Source: Amphirosellinia nigrospora (taxonomy: Eukaryota > Ascomycota > Sordariomycetes > Xylariales > Xylariaceae). Taken from it: DNA of 64,000 nucleotides. Below, piece after piece: positions 29,305-41,900 of this stretch; the stretch's first letter is position 1, and the number at the start of each line of letters is the position of its first letter. The notes under the pieces are model-generated. The model worked only from the letters and a program-made list of their open reading frames with translations, made no database searches and was not told the origin of the DNA. A program made the translations under genes and the position numbers. The DNA is taken from positions 930,001 to 994,000 of the forward strand of contig SCHM01000002.1 of the NCBI GenBank assembly GCA_004123355.1, in the 5' to 3' direction.

Positions 29305-29843
29305 GTAGGTTTAGTTCGCCGCCTCGCGAGTTGTGCCCGCGTCCTCTATTACACTCCTTGACGAATCCAGCCCTCGAGATCTTCTACTGCACTCTCCCCT
29401 ACTTTTTCCTTTTTTTCGGCTCATTCTGTTTCCCACTTTCGTTATTTCATTGTTATTTCACCGACCTTGGGCTTTTTTCAACACCCACTGAGAGTTATAT
29501 CCTATGGCTCTTACCGCGCGGATGCTGGGGGCAACCCTACGATTCCTCTACTGCACTCCCTTTTGATTCCAGGTTGCCTATCCTATTGCCTACTCTACTA
29601 TCAGTGAGATGGCTGATATGGCAAGTTAGCATGCGCCCCTCCTTCCACTATCCTATTACCATAGTTCCCACCGCTCAACATCCTCTACCTCTTAGCACTT
29701 CACCTTTATAACCAGCCCACTTCCACTTCTTCCCTTTTCTCTTCATCATCCATCAGCCATTCTTCGAGACCAAGATTTTTTCTACTCGCACTATCGCTCT
29801 TCTACCTTTTCGTCTTCATTACCTATCACCACCGCATATCATC
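29305..29843. other. CT-rich spacer between modules C and D
   Basis: Pyrimidine-rich sequence, probably the leader/promoter of module D. I looked for a QHLQKL-type exon for module C here and found none. Confidence 0.55.
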
Positions 29844-30467
29844 ATGTCGACCAATGCAGCCGGACGTACTATCTGGAACGACAAGACTCGATCCGATTTG
29901 CTTCAAGCGATCTTCGATGTCGCCCCTCCTGCCCAGCACTGGGAGGCTATCTCCGTCAAGCTCGAGGAGAAAGGCTATACTTATGGCTATAGCGCTGCTC
30001 TGTAATAACACCCTATCGCCGTGACTCATGTCAATTACTACTGATGCGTGTTGCCTTGTTAACTTCACACAGCTAGACTTTCTTTACATGACCAATTTGA
30101 TCTAGGCAGGGTTGCTAATTTTATTCTCTATAGACAGCATCTTCAGAAACTCAAGAAGAAGGACGATGCCCCGGCTACTCCCAAGAAGCCTGCCAAGGCT
30201 GCCGCTGGAGTCAAGAAGACTTCTACCCCTGGTTCGAAGACTCCCGGTTCTGGCCGCAAGCGCAACAAGCTGCAGATCGAGGTCGACGACGACGAAGATG
30301 AGGACAAGGTCGCCGTGAAGAAACTCAAGTTCGAGTAAGTCCATCATGCGTTTACCTCACATCTAGTCCCTGTATGGGTAACTAAGTATTTATGTAGAAG
30401 CCAAGCTCCCGACTTGAGCCAGTATGACGAGGCGGTGCCGGACTCTTCCTTTGACGGCGAGGCCTAA
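29844..30467 (+). CDS. SANT/Myb-like DNA-binding protein, complete array member D
   Basis: Three exons: 29844-30001, 30134-30334 and 30398-30467, giving 142 residues with an intact frame. Exon 1 has the half-domain TIWNDKTRSDLLQAIFDV and HWEAISVKLEEKGYTYGYSA. Exon 2 starts with QHLQKLKKKDD, which completes the last helix, followed by a Lys/Ala/Pro-rich H1-like linker and the motif GRKRNKLQIEVDDDEDED. The last exon codes an acidic tail ending DGEA. The first intron has an alternative acceptor near 30073 that would cause an immediate stop. The basic linker suits nuclear chromatin binding. It is the only member of the 28-30 kb cluster with all exons. Confidence 0.82.
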
Positions 30468-31510
30468 GCTTGCACTACTCTCTCATCGACTCTGCCTCTA
30501 TCAACTTTCTTAAGTTGGATCATCACAATACATCATATTCGACATGGAGGAAGGATAGTATTTGGTGTGTGAGGTTGCGGAGATTTGGTGTGAGGTTGGA
30601 AGTTCATGGTCACTATTTGCACTCGGGAAATCATAGCTCTCATGCTATTTGTTAACAAAACCACACGAAAACACACAAACTTTGATTTTAGGAGTTAGGG
30701 AAACCCCCATTCACAGGGTTGAGGCGATGCCTCGGATAGGTTATGGACATCAACGCCAACCTATCACTTAAAAAGGAATTTCATGTTCTCAACTTGCTGG
30801 TGCCTCATTCTCTGTGAACAATCCCCGTCTGTCTTTTTATTTAATTTTTTGCATCGCCTTCTCCTCCATTAAATCGGCTCTGCTTTCATTATCTTGGAGT
30901 ACTCGAATGCTCTGTCTAAGCAACCCTGTTCTTGGCATTGTCCTAAGGTCACCAAAGTCACACTGTAGATGCTACATGACTACATACAGGCAATCTCTTT
31001 GAAAGTATGTATTATGAAGCCCGTCATACTCACACGTGGGCTGATCTGCATATTGTCTTGTCTTCTTACTATATTTTACCTGCTTTGTTCTGTCCTTACA
31101 CTAAAACCAACATGTAGGTATGTAACTGCATGTACCTAGGTAGGTAGGTACCTTAGAGCTCCATGACTAAATACTAGGTATAGATATAGTAGGCAGTAGG
31201 TACTTACATGCATAATAACCAAGTACATTGCTACAAGAATATCATATGGAATTGTTGCTAGGTAGGTACGTAATGGGTAAGTATATGTTCAATGCTGGAA
31301 GGTACCTCAAAGTACCTGTTACCTAGAGCCCTGAAACTGCAAGTGCTGATTGGTCAGCTTGTGGCTTGGCTGCAACCTTACAACCCCCTATTTATGGTTG
31401 AGGAGTTGATTTTGTACTAAACTTCTCACAACCTAAACAGTTCACAACACAGATGACCTCATACTAATAATCTGTGCATGAGGCATTCTAGTTCCTAGAC
31501 TTATAAGGAA
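30468..31510. other. Intergenic with TAGG/CCTA motif runs
   Basis: No gene seen. Dense TAGGTAGG and TACCTAGG motifs at about 31133-31160 and 31257-31270. Such runs recur in several spacers of the window and are common in Sordariomycete intergenic DNA. Confidence 0.55.
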
Positions 31511-33412
31511 ATGAGACTTATAAATACTGCTACCCTGGATTTAGAGGATCATTTGGACACAACCCCTCGTTATGCTATTTTATCGCACACATGGGGACGT
31601 ACAGAGGTGACCTTACAAGAATGGTCCGAATGGCTTAAGCTTCCAAGAAGAAGTCACCTTCATTCATTATTCACCCAACTAGAAAATGAAGATCCCGTAC
31701 ATCGTAATGCTCGAGAAGAGCATCTGTTCGAAGACAAATGGCTTTTTTTGAAACCACCAGAGACAATCGGCTACTGGAAGATTCTCAAAGCTTGCCTAGA
31801 GGCCAGGAAGGATGGCTTGGATTATCTCTGGGTAGACACCAACTGTATTGATAAAACTAGCAGCGCCGAGCTTTCCGAGGCTATCAATTCGATGTACGTT
31901 TGGTACCGCAATTCTGCCATTTGCTATGCATATCTGTCCGATGTACTATTCTCGGACCCGGTCAACCCTACGACTTGCACGGGGGCTGAGAAGCCTACGG
32001 TCAATCTCCAAGGACGCTCGCTCGATTTATTTCGGCGAGCCGATGGTTTCGTCGCGGTGGACACTTCAGGAGTTATTGGCGCCGAGACAGTGCGCTTCTA
32101 TTCCCGCAACTGGACCCCTATTGGCACCAAGAAGGACATGGCGTCGCTCTTGGCAGAGGTCACAAGAGTAGACAAGAGATATTTGCTATATGCAGAAGAT
32201 ATCCGAAGCGCCAGTATAGCGCAGCGTATGGCGGCGGTGGCAGACCGCACGACTACGAGATCTGAGGATATCGCCTACTGCCTGCTCGGGCTATTCAATG
32301 TGAACATGCCGCTGCTCTACGGCGAGGGGCCTATGCATTCGTGCGGCTACAGGAGGAAATCATGAAGGTTTCAGACGACCACTCGATATTTGCGTGGACA
32401 TGGATTGTCGGCTGAATGGTAAGAAACTGCTGAAGACAGTTGCTGCACGCCGGGGCCACCTCAGTCTCGACTACAAGCCCAACTTTCCTGCTAACCGCCT
32501 CGATGCTCTTCTCCGTAACCGTATGAGGAGAGACATAGCGCGACCTACACTCCTAGCACTTGATCCAGTATGCTTCTTCGATTCCAGTGCTGTTCCAATA
32601 CTCAAGCCATCTAAGAGCCTCGGAATCTTTACTATGTCGAACGTGGGCCTTTCGATATCACTGCCGATTTTTACTCACCCTTCCATGAAGCTGTTCTTTG
32701 GTGTAATACACGACAAGTACAATCCTGAAAATGATACCAGAACGATAATAATGATACCTCTAACCCAGCATTATCAATACCAGGACCGCTGGACACGAAC
32801 ATCATTCCCAATCGCGCCCGTTACCGTTCTGCTCCGAAGTCGAAGTAGTACAGTACCCAGGTTAAAGACGATACAGATATGTAGAGATACACAGCACGTA
32901 TCATTCTATTTCGATGCTTTTGGCGGGACGTCACATCGGTTCGGCTTCTGGCTGCTTTTCCCGCAGGTTCAGGAAACGCGGAATACGCTGTTCCACCTTG
33001 TTGATGGATGTGTACTAGGCAACGGGGTCTACAATGATCACGGCCTATTTTTGGATCCCGATAGTAGATGGCAGAGTCAGATCATTGGCGGGTTATTGGC
33101 TTTCCATGTTGAGACACGGACGCAAGACACGTGGCCCTGGTGGCACGATGCAGTCATTATCCTACTGCTGGCCCTGGAAGTGAAGAAGAAGCCCGATGGC
33201 GACTTCGAGAAAACATCTTGTCACTGTAGGATATTAGTCCGGCCCGAGCCCCTGTCGACGCGCCACAGCTTCTGGAAGGGTTCGCGGCATATTTGCAGAA
33301 ACACCCTGACGGCGGTGGGCAGTCGGCGTACGTATGCGTTGACGACTTCAAGAAACGATACAAGAACCCTCGTCCCTTGGATATAGAGAACTCACTCTCC
33401 ACGCCTCAGTAG
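31511..33412 (+). CDS. HET-domain protein (heterokaryon incompatibility), frame broken
   Basis: HET-domain proteins trigger the cell-death reaction after fusion of incompatible hyphae. Visible family motifs: YAILSHTWG near the N-terminus, LDYLWVDTNCIDK, INSMYVWYRNSAICYAYLSDV, then WTLQELLAPR (in a shifted frame), and SEDIAYCLLGLFNVNMPLLYGEG. After the domain come QEEIMK, DDHSIFAWTW and a C-terminal region typical of small HET proteins. At least five indels are needed: three within about 32040-32090, one G lost near 32332 and one near 33215. Possible end at 33412. The gene could be a real pseudogene, since HET genes often decay, but the breaks match the indel pattern of the essential genes nearby. 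It lies immediately upstream of a Het-C-like gene in the same orientation. Confidence 0.82.
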
Positions 33413-34267
33413 AGTGCCTCAACGATGAGCCCTTGAGTCATTCGTCGCGGTCGGAAATCACTTTGACGGAGTTGAAGCTATGGCACTCTGAAAGGCGAGT
33501 TAAGGGTTTCAAAAAATTTGCCCGAAGCTTAACGCTCTGAAATCCGGCTGTCATTCCCATTCTGTGTCCTTCCTGCTAGCTAGAGGCATTGACCATCATC
33601 ATCTCGTGCTATCTCCTTATGGAATCACTAAGACATGTTGCACGTGGAGTGAAAGACGATGTGAATGGTGCGAATGCTGAGACATATCTTATGTTAGAAA
33701 TCTATGCGCATCCACACGCCACTCATCGAGCTTCAGCAGAGCTAGACTCCAACGTCACTTAACTGATGTTAGGGACACATTGTCCCGATGCTACATGAGA
33801 ATTCATTTCGGGGTATTGAACAATAATACACTAAAAGCTTATGAAGAAGTGTTTTATATGAGTTTAACGTTAATGACGCTCATCTGTGGTGATTGTGAGG
33901 GCACGAGCTGGCTTGTGGTGGTCTCTGCCTCGGCAACATTGCCTAGTGGGCAGCCCCGCCCCGTAAAACCGCCTAGCTTTAGCACGAACGACAGCGGAAT
34001 GATCGCTCCCCATGACGTAATGATGTTCCGCTACAACCATCGCAACCTACCTGAGCACAAATGTCGCTAGACGTTACCATCAGCTGGGTCTTGCTTAACG
34101 CTGAACGGTGAGCTACCTGGATACTGTTCATACATAATACCTGTGTGAAGGGTATCTTGTTTGCGTTGCGTGCAAGCGACTTCCAGTTTCTCTGGTCGAC
34201 CAGTAGTGGCCACGTCGCTAGCCTGAGATTTCGAGCTCCCCAAAAGCAAGCAGACTACGAAGTTACA
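33413..34267. other. Spacer between HET and Het-C-like genes
   Basis: 855 bp without a recognised gene, probably the promoter of the Het-C-like gene. Small frames only. Confidence 0.55.
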
Positions 34268-36498
34268 ATGATCTCCCGTCCTGTGCTGCTGTTATGCCTC
34301 ATTCTATGTCTGCTAATCCTTGTCCCCCAGGCATCTGCCTTCGGTGCCGGTGAGGTGCCCATTGGCAGCGAATTCAAAGGATATGTGTGGCGTCACGGCG
34401 ACATAGGCGAAGTCCTGCAGTTCTTGCCTTCCAGCTTCATCACGAATCACAGATTCACACAGTTGGAGCGCAAGCAGATCTACTTTGGCAATTGGCTGCG
34501 CGATTTCTCCCAGGTCATCGACACCACTCTTCTGGAAAATGTGGACGAGTCTATTCTGCGTGCCATCGTGGCTGTCATGGGCTTCTTGGAGTTCGGTTTC
34601 GCGACCGATGAGTTCGATGTAACACGAGAACGCCTTGGTTGCTATAGGCACATCGAACACATTGATAACCCCGCCGGCTATGTGGATGATGCCAAGAAAG
34701 TGGATGAGCGTCTGAGAGGCCCCGTGAATCCAGCAGAACTGGAGTTTGATCCTAAAACGGGCATGAAAAACTACATCGCCAATTCTGGACAAGGATGGGA
34801 GACCTCGGCAGATTATGTTCGCGAGCAACTCAGCCAGTCCATCGAGTCGGGAAGGGTCAAAGGAGATTCTGGTGCAAAGAAGGAAAGTTACATCCATCTC
34901 GGGGCAGCTTTGCATACTCTCGAAGATTTCGCCGCTCATAGCAACTTTGTTGAGCTCTGTTTGCACGAACTGGGGGAAGAGCAGGTGTTCCCTTTCGTGG
35001 GGGATGCCTGCAGAATCGAAGTCCCACGCCGGGTGTGGAAACATAAACGTGTAGCGCCTCTTGTGACGGGAACCTTCGGCATGTTAGACATATTCCATTG
35101 TGAGTACTTCTTGGTGTTCTTTCTCTTACGGCATTGGCAACATTTAATGTATAACGTTTCCTTATTATGCTATACTTCCAGCCTTGGAATTTCCTATTTA
35201 TGGGGTGTATTGTAGATCCGTTGTATATACTAGAAACTAATGTTGAGTATGATAGCCCTTCTCGGAGAAGCAGATGACATGGCAATCCTGCAGTCTAAGG
35301 GTTCTCTAGGAGAATTAGAAAAGAAATTAGGGTATGGTGGCATGGCATTCGATCAGCTATATGAACTCATTAAGAGTGGTATAGAAATTATTAGCCAAGT
35401 CGGAACTGGCGATAACCCATTACTACAGCAGCTTGAAACGGTGGGATTGATTTTTAATAAAGCGAAGGAGAATACGCCTGGTAAGCGACCCTTCGAAACC
35501 ACGTTTATTCGCACCGAAAATGAAGAAATTAACATGTTTCATTAGCCAACAATGACACAAACTCGACAAACCCTAGCGTATTTTGGCAGGCTATCGAACC
35601 CATTTTCTATTTCCATGATCGGATGTCAAAATGGATGCAGGAGAGCGCTCAAGAATCAGGAGAGATGGGGCTGGGCGAGTCAAGAAGTCAACTCGGGGAG
35701 GAGACTAATCAACTTGTCTTTCAACTTCTTGCTGTTGTAATCGAGTCGGCGGTCAAGGAACTTCGAAATGCTGTCAAGGCGGCGAAAGAGAAAGTGGATG
35801 AAGAAGCAGCCAAATCTACGGCAGCCGAAGTATACCAAGATGGATCATCTGCATCCGATCCATCGCATTCCGATTTATCCAAGGATCATTTCAGCAATGT
35901 TCTCAACCAAGTTGCCGGTCTCGTCGGAACAGTAATAACAAATTGGACGACTCAGCAGGTTGTGAGATGTTGGGATGATCCGACGTTGGATGCCAACAGA
36001 ACCATCGACGAGATTCTTACAATCTTTCATCATCCCGCCTTTCCGAGGAAGAAGACGATCATACAACTGTACATGTTCGAGGAAGTTAAAAAATGGTGGG
36101 AGCGTACATCAGCCGAGGAGAAAGACCGCCTGCGCCATCAGCTCACGCGTGAAAGTGTTCAGGAGCGCGGACACGAGAATCACGAGTTGACTCTGAAGGA
36201 CCTCACCACAACCCAAAAAGGCGCCGCCGAGTTCCCTGGCTCAAGACCTGATGTGGTGGCACCTCCGAAAAAGGTGTCGTTTCCATTGGCGTGGGCGATT
36301 AATGAAGCGGGGAGGGACACTAAACGATTGCTGATGTTTATACGAAGGGGAATTCGAGATCCTATCGGGGCTGTGGGTGAGGTCTTGTATAATGCGGGCA
36401 ACTTGGCGTACAGCTCTGGCCAGTTGGCCTTCAACATGGTTGGGCGGTTAACATATAGGGTCACTGGTCTGCCTTGGGGTTCAAGGGCTTCGGGCTGA
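34268..36498 (+). CDS. Het-C-like protein (heterokaryon incompatibility protein C family)
   Basis: Three exons: 34268-35099, 35256-35480 and 35546-36498, giving 669 residues with an intact frame. The first 24 residues form a signal peptide (hydrophobic core LLLCLILCLLIL, cleavage likely after ASA). The Het-C domain shows YVWRHGDIGEVLQ, QIYFGNWLRDFSQ, GFATDEFDVTRERLG, EHIDNPAGY, TGMKNYIAN, LGAALHTLEDFAAHSNFVEL and VAPLVTGTFGMLDIFHS. The rest is helical. Neurospora HET-C ends in glycine-rich repeats, which are absent here, so this is a family member rather than a proven functional counterpart. In Neurospora het-c works with the adjacent HET-domain gene pin-c. The HET gene directly upstream suggests a similar pair. 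Likely secreted or cell-surface associated. Confidence 0.9.
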
Positions 36499-37263
36499 CA
36501 CCCCTTTCTGTGAGTCTAGTGCCGTAGGTGCACATTTATTAACTAGATTCCACTAGATTCTTCTAGATAGGATAGTTACAGGCACAATAAAGAAATTTAC
36601 AATCAGTACTTGACTCTAATCCACTTGTTTCGCGGATAAGTCACCAATGACGGCCATATCTCAACAGGCGGCTACCTCTTCTACACCAATTATGCTATTT
36701 GTGTTAACGAGATGACTAGCACCCTTGGGATCCGAAGTTTTTATTCCTGTGGCGAGAGACAATCTACGACGATATTGAGAAGATGTGCGAACTTGAGAAA
36801 CGGGGGCTACCGGAGACGGTTTTTGACATCTCTCTTGCCCGTCTTACATTCCTCGCCTCGAGCTACTCCAGATTGTAGATATTACGCCGGCCTTCAGTGC
36901 CTAGGTCCTTTACCTTCTAGTTCTTCAATCTTGCGCTGCGGTTGGCTGTACCTTTGAGCAACGAATCCCATGCCTTATTTTTTTTTTTTTTTTCATTGCC
37001 ATTATTCGGCTAGTGAGTTCTAATTAGCAACTGATGTTCTACTGTACGGCTTAATTTAAGAGGATCTGCATTTGATGGTATAGGTCATACTGTAGTTTAA
37101 TAAATCATCGTTAGTTACCGGGCTTAGCGCTGAGGCGTCTTCTGTAAGACCTTTGATGTGGTCAGGCGTAATTCCGAATCATGACCCCCACCTGCTCCTG
37201 GCGATTCCATGAAATGCCGAGCGAGTGTTGACAATACTAGGCATCAACGCCTTTTTTTTTGGA
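36499..37263. other. Spacer between convergent genes, with a 16-T run
   Basis: No gene recognised. A run of 16 T lies at 36978-36993. A second T run of eight lies at about 37252. Confidence 0.55.
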
Positions 37264-37950
37264 TCAGTCGGCTCCTAAGGATTGCTGGACATTCAAAGGT
37301 AATATGAATTCCCTCTCGAGTGGCACCAGTCCCTTGCGCACCAGGTCTTCGTCAGTCGCCGCCTTGTTTTCTCGTAACTCCTGTTCCAACGCGCGCGCTT
37401 TTTCCGTCACATCCTCGATCCCAACGATCCATTCCTCCGCCCAAGTCGCCGCTATAGAGCCAGGGATCCCAATTTGAATGCTGCGATAGCTCAATCTCTC
37501 TAGCCGAGGCGAACGCTCTGGGTCCCATTGCACCTTGACGACCGTCGACTTCTCCCTCGGAGGCTTCTCAGAGCTTGCGGCAGCGCCCGGCGCAGCCCCG
37601 TGACCGGGTTCTGTCGTTAATGCTGCTTTTTCGAGCAGCGCAATGAAATGCTCGTGCTTCATCTTCAAGGCCAAAATTCGCTCTTGGTTTTTGTCCTTGT
37701 AGGAATACCCCGCGCGGTACATCATCCAGCACCAGCTGGGCTTAATCCACGTCATGCGCGGTCGGAACTGTGGTGATGCATTCAACTTTTGGTGCTTGAC
37801 GGCCGCAGAGGCGATTTCGCTGTTGTATGCCTGGTAAACTGTGATGGTATCTTCATCGTAAAGAGCGCGAACTTGGCGATACTTGGAATTCGCCTTAGCG
37901 TTAGCTTCGGGTGCTACTTCTTTTTGATCTGGATCTGAGGTAGCCGTCAT
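37264..37950 (-). CDS. DUF4291 family protein
   Basis: Family of unknown biochemical role found in bacteria and fungi. Clear signature: YRQVRALYDEDTITVYQAYN, then IASAAVKHQK, RMTWIKPSWCWMMYRAGY, KVQWDPERSPRLERLSYRSI and QIGIPGSI, with WIVGIEDVTEKAR near the end. I chose the ATG at 37950 (MTATSDPDQ). The frame stays open upstream to about 38127, but without a better start. 228 residues, intact, no intron. The patchy distribution of the family fits either old horizontal acquisition or repeated loss. It converges on the Het-C-like gene. Confidence 0.88.
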   Translation of the reverse strand: MTATSDPDQKEVAPEANAKANSKYRQVRALYDEDTITVYQAYNSEIASAAVKHQKLNASPQFRPRMTWIKPSWCWMMYRAGYSYKDKNQERILALKMKHEHFIALLEKAALTTEPGHGAAPGAAASSEKPPREKSTVVKVQWDPERSPRLERLSYRSIQIGIPGSIAATWAEEWIVGIEDVTEKARALEQELRENKAATDEDLVRKGLVPLEREFILPLNVQQSLGAD

Positions 37951-38992
37951 AACAGCACGTGGTTGACGTAGGGGTAATGCGCTGAACCTAAGGTTTCCAA
38001 TACAACCTTGACAAGATAGTGCTGGTATTCGGGTTTGGTCTTGTTCATGGCGGGAACCCGACAGGGTGCGGGGGGGCTGCGTGAAGTAAATCATCTCGAG
38101 TAGCGCGCCCGATTTAAGCGCTAGCAATGAGTTAGAGTAAAAGGTACTTCAAAAAGTAGCTCTAGGATATGAATATATAAAACAAACATTTGAGAAAATA
38201 GTTCAATAATTAATTAAATCTGACAGGAGTGTTATTACTTTGACTGATAAAACAAAGGGGAATCTAGCGTTGTTTTTGGATAGTTTCAACAAGGGCTCTA
38301 GGGACTCAAAAACAACGAAAAGGGGCATGAAACAGGTTAGCCACGGCCTAGCATTTGACCTTGTCATAGCCATGCAGGTCACAAAGGCCACAACCGCGCA
38401 TCAGCGGAGGATGACTTATACTCTGAAATATTGGAATGAAATCAACTTTCTAGACATATGAATTTGATGGACGGCCGATATCTGAAATGAATGTGGCTTC
38501 TGAGGGTTTTGTTACTTTAATGACAGTGGTAGTATATTAATAAACAGCGAAAACAACATAAAACAAATCCTATATACAGTTTGCAGAAAGAGGAAACACA
38601 GACTTTACCGTACAACTCCATAGCAATTGTTTTCTTTAGAAGCATACACAACCCACCCATGGGCATCTCCAAGTGGGATGAGAAGATGATGGATCTGCGT
38701 AGACTTCCGGAGTCGACGATTTGAGAAGTAGGGTGTTCAAATTTGGAGAACGCACCCTAGTGTTAAGAGTCAATCGAGTAAATAGGGGCATTGCCAGCTC
38801 TACTAGCAAGCGCCCGTTTTGCTCGAGAGGGCATATAAGATCCTGTCCAGGTCGCTGTTCGAGGATTCTTAATATACCTGATAGGACTGCTACCACTCTT
38901 GACGTCGCACCTAAAAGCACAATATCTCTATTGATTTGGCGTACCCACTCATATCGATGATATATTCATATCTCTTAAGAACCTGGCGAGAG
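37951..38992. other. Intergenic, AT-rich, no supported gene
   Basis: A 73-codon frame at 38240-38461 and others on both strands do not resemble known proteins. AT-rich around 38110-38250 and 38440-38600. Confidence 0.5.
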
Positions 38993-41900
38993 TTAGTATG
39001 AGTTCAACTGTCTAAGGTTTATAGTTCGAAAGGTACCTGGATTTCCAACTGGGTTGTCTAATTCCTGTGACGAGATAGGTTGCCATGTCAGATCATCTGG
39101 GTTGAATGTAACATAAGCCGGATTATAAGCTGGGAGTCTGAACGACCAATTCATACACCATCTCGCGATATGAGCCCTACCTGGGTAAGATGCAGCCAAT
39201 GCTTGTCGCTCGGCCAAAATCTCCGCTTTGGCGTTGATGATGGCGGTTAAGAATCCCTCATGTACCGGTAACCGATTGGCCATAATTAAAGCAATGATGT
39301 CATCAACCCTTTGGATATAATCGAATTGCGTGATGGTGTCGATGTTGGATCGTTGCGCGCGGATGTTGAAGCATCTACTAGGCCCTATCCTCACTTCGTT
39401 TTGATACTGGGGTGATTTTGGGATATAGACTGTTAGCTGACGACCACTTTTCGCCGCTGAGATGCTGGGTGCATGTTCCGTCATGTATCCATTCAAGTTG
39501 GCGATTCGACCAATCTGCGTCAGCTGGATAGGGACCGATGCCATCATAAGGAGTCCTGGTTGTAACGCGGTTAGCGGAAGAGCCGCACTTCTGAAGTTAC
39601 TTGATAAATGCCAACAAGCCCAATTCAAGATGGTTTGTCAGACCACACTGCTACTTACCCATGATATGCCATGCCCACATACGATGACCACGTTTTCTCG
39701 GCTTGGAAGGCAGATCGTACAGCAACGAATTCGCTCCTTGCATCCATTGCATCGCAGCTACTAGCTTATCTGCTGCTCTGACGCATTCGACTATGTCTTT
39801 TTTGGCAAATGCAACCTCGAACTCGTAGTATGACTGCCTCTCATGCATGTTACTCCACTTCCACAAAGTTAGTCTACTCACTTTCAAGGTCTTTATAATG
39901 TGGATTGGGATCACATACCGGACTCATTGACCACTAAAATAGCTGGTATTAGCATACTCCATATTTCAAATGGGATTGTTTAGATCCAGGCTACATCGTT
40001 CGTGCTCTTTTGAACACGGGATAACGACCTGATCGTTTAGGGGGCTCAGGCGGGACGAAACGCCAAAAGCAAGAGGGTGGCGTCAAGAACAACAGAATAA
40101 GAGAATACATACTTCTTTTTTAGCATCTCCATACCACGAAGCGTGAAATTGGTCTAAAAGACGTTGTCTTTCATTCCAATCTTCTATCACGATCATGTCA
40201 CCTGGGTATTCGTTTGGCAGCGAATCCAGATCTTGAACCTGGGGTGGGTTAAAGGTCGGCAGCGCGTGACCGTTGTTTTTACTTTTGCTGACGAATAGGA
40301 CGTTTCGGTGGAAATAGTTTGCGCTTTTCTTTGGGTATGCTGGATCTGCCCAGAAAGATTCAGACAGCATCTTGGATGCCCATGTTAACGGTACATGGTG
40401 ATTGGTAACGATAGCACCTAGTTCCATAAAAGCGCTCTCTGGGACTGCGGGCTGTTGCTGGTACCCGAACCAAGGCCATTCTGTGAAGCACAATCCGAGG
40501 GGCGGAGCACCTCTCTTAGCTGCGCCACCGGCTGCAAAGGAATTAGAGATCATTATCTGGGTAATTTGGGTCTCTGACGTTTCTATTGGACGTCGTATGG
40601 ATGGCAGACTCACGATCAGAATTGATAACACCGCCCCAAAAGAGCTGATCCATGTAGTGCCCAGTCTCGGCAATACCCTGGCCATCCAAGAACTTAGAAA
40701 CCAAGGTCAGCTTGTAATGCACTTGAATGATATGTTGATATGGAGTCCTTACAGGCTCAATGAGCTCAGCACCTGTTCTTTCAGGATTCAACTGGTTCCC
40801 AATGTATTCGTCATCCATATAACGAGCTGCGATAATCGCATGCATGAGTTCGTGGACAGTCTAGAGGGGTTTGAATTAATACTAAGATTCATGTCGGAAT
40901 GGGAGGTTTGGGCTGGCTTACTACTACCGCTAATTCAACTTGCAGACTGCAGAGCTCTGCTAGAGTCAGCTTCGAATCCAATATGGTTTCTAGTGTCCTA
41001 ATGCCTATACAGTTAATCGAGGGGAACGGGTAAGTGTTATTACCCACGCATGGGATGCGGGTATTTGGGCATCGGGGAAGATGTCGTTAAACGTCCATGT
41101 TAACTTCCGGAGAAGTTTTGAAAGTCTCGCCTCCCACTGTTCAGGAGTTTGTTCAAGGACTATAGTATGAATAATCAGTAAAGTTATACTTCAAAGGGCG
41201 ATTTTCAGGCCTTTATGGGAGGAGACTTTTAGAATTTACTGACCGGAATGAAAAGGGTTGAGGAGAACTCCTGTCTTCTGACAGATCATCGTCTCGGCAG
41301 CGTAGCTCAGGTGAAGTATAGCATTTGGTGATGGTGGCTGGCCGAATATGTGGGCTAGGTCCGACCAATAGCATAGACGGCCGTAAAGCATAGTTTGAAG
41401 CTAGATTATGTCAGTTTTAACTTGACCAGATCGGATAATTTTTGGAGGTGTTAATGATCCCTCTTTCCAACCCCCCTCGAATAAGGGAACGGTAAAAAAA
41501 GCGCAATGATAACTTTCTACATACTACGAGGAAGTTAGCACAATCATTATGTGATACGAAACTAGAGCTGATATACTTACCCCCTTCATGTTTATCTTTA
41601 ATCAACGTGGTAAGAATGCGATTAACCAACTCAAGTACAACCTTCAAGACGTCCCATATCCGCGGATCATCTACACTCCAGGTCCTTCCAGCATTTTCGA
41701 AGGGCGGTGTGAACTGAATCCAGTCGTACCATCTACCCTTCTGCAGAAAGCGGAGCCAGTGGTTTTCGTGAACCTCAATTCTTTCGCGTAGATAGATTTG
41801 AAAGTCTCTCTCTTCATTCGTTTTAATGGCCGCCAGTCTCGTTTGAAGGCCTACAAAATGTACAGGTGGAGGTGGAGGAAGGATGCCAGAGATAGAAATA

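Noticed and set aside
31511-33412. Calling the HET gene a true pseudogene
   Set aside because: Its breaks match the indel pattern seen in essential genes of the window, so sequence error cannot be excluded.
38240-38461. 73-codon plus-strand frame in an AT-rich spacer
   Set aside because: No recognisable motif and no splice or promoter support.
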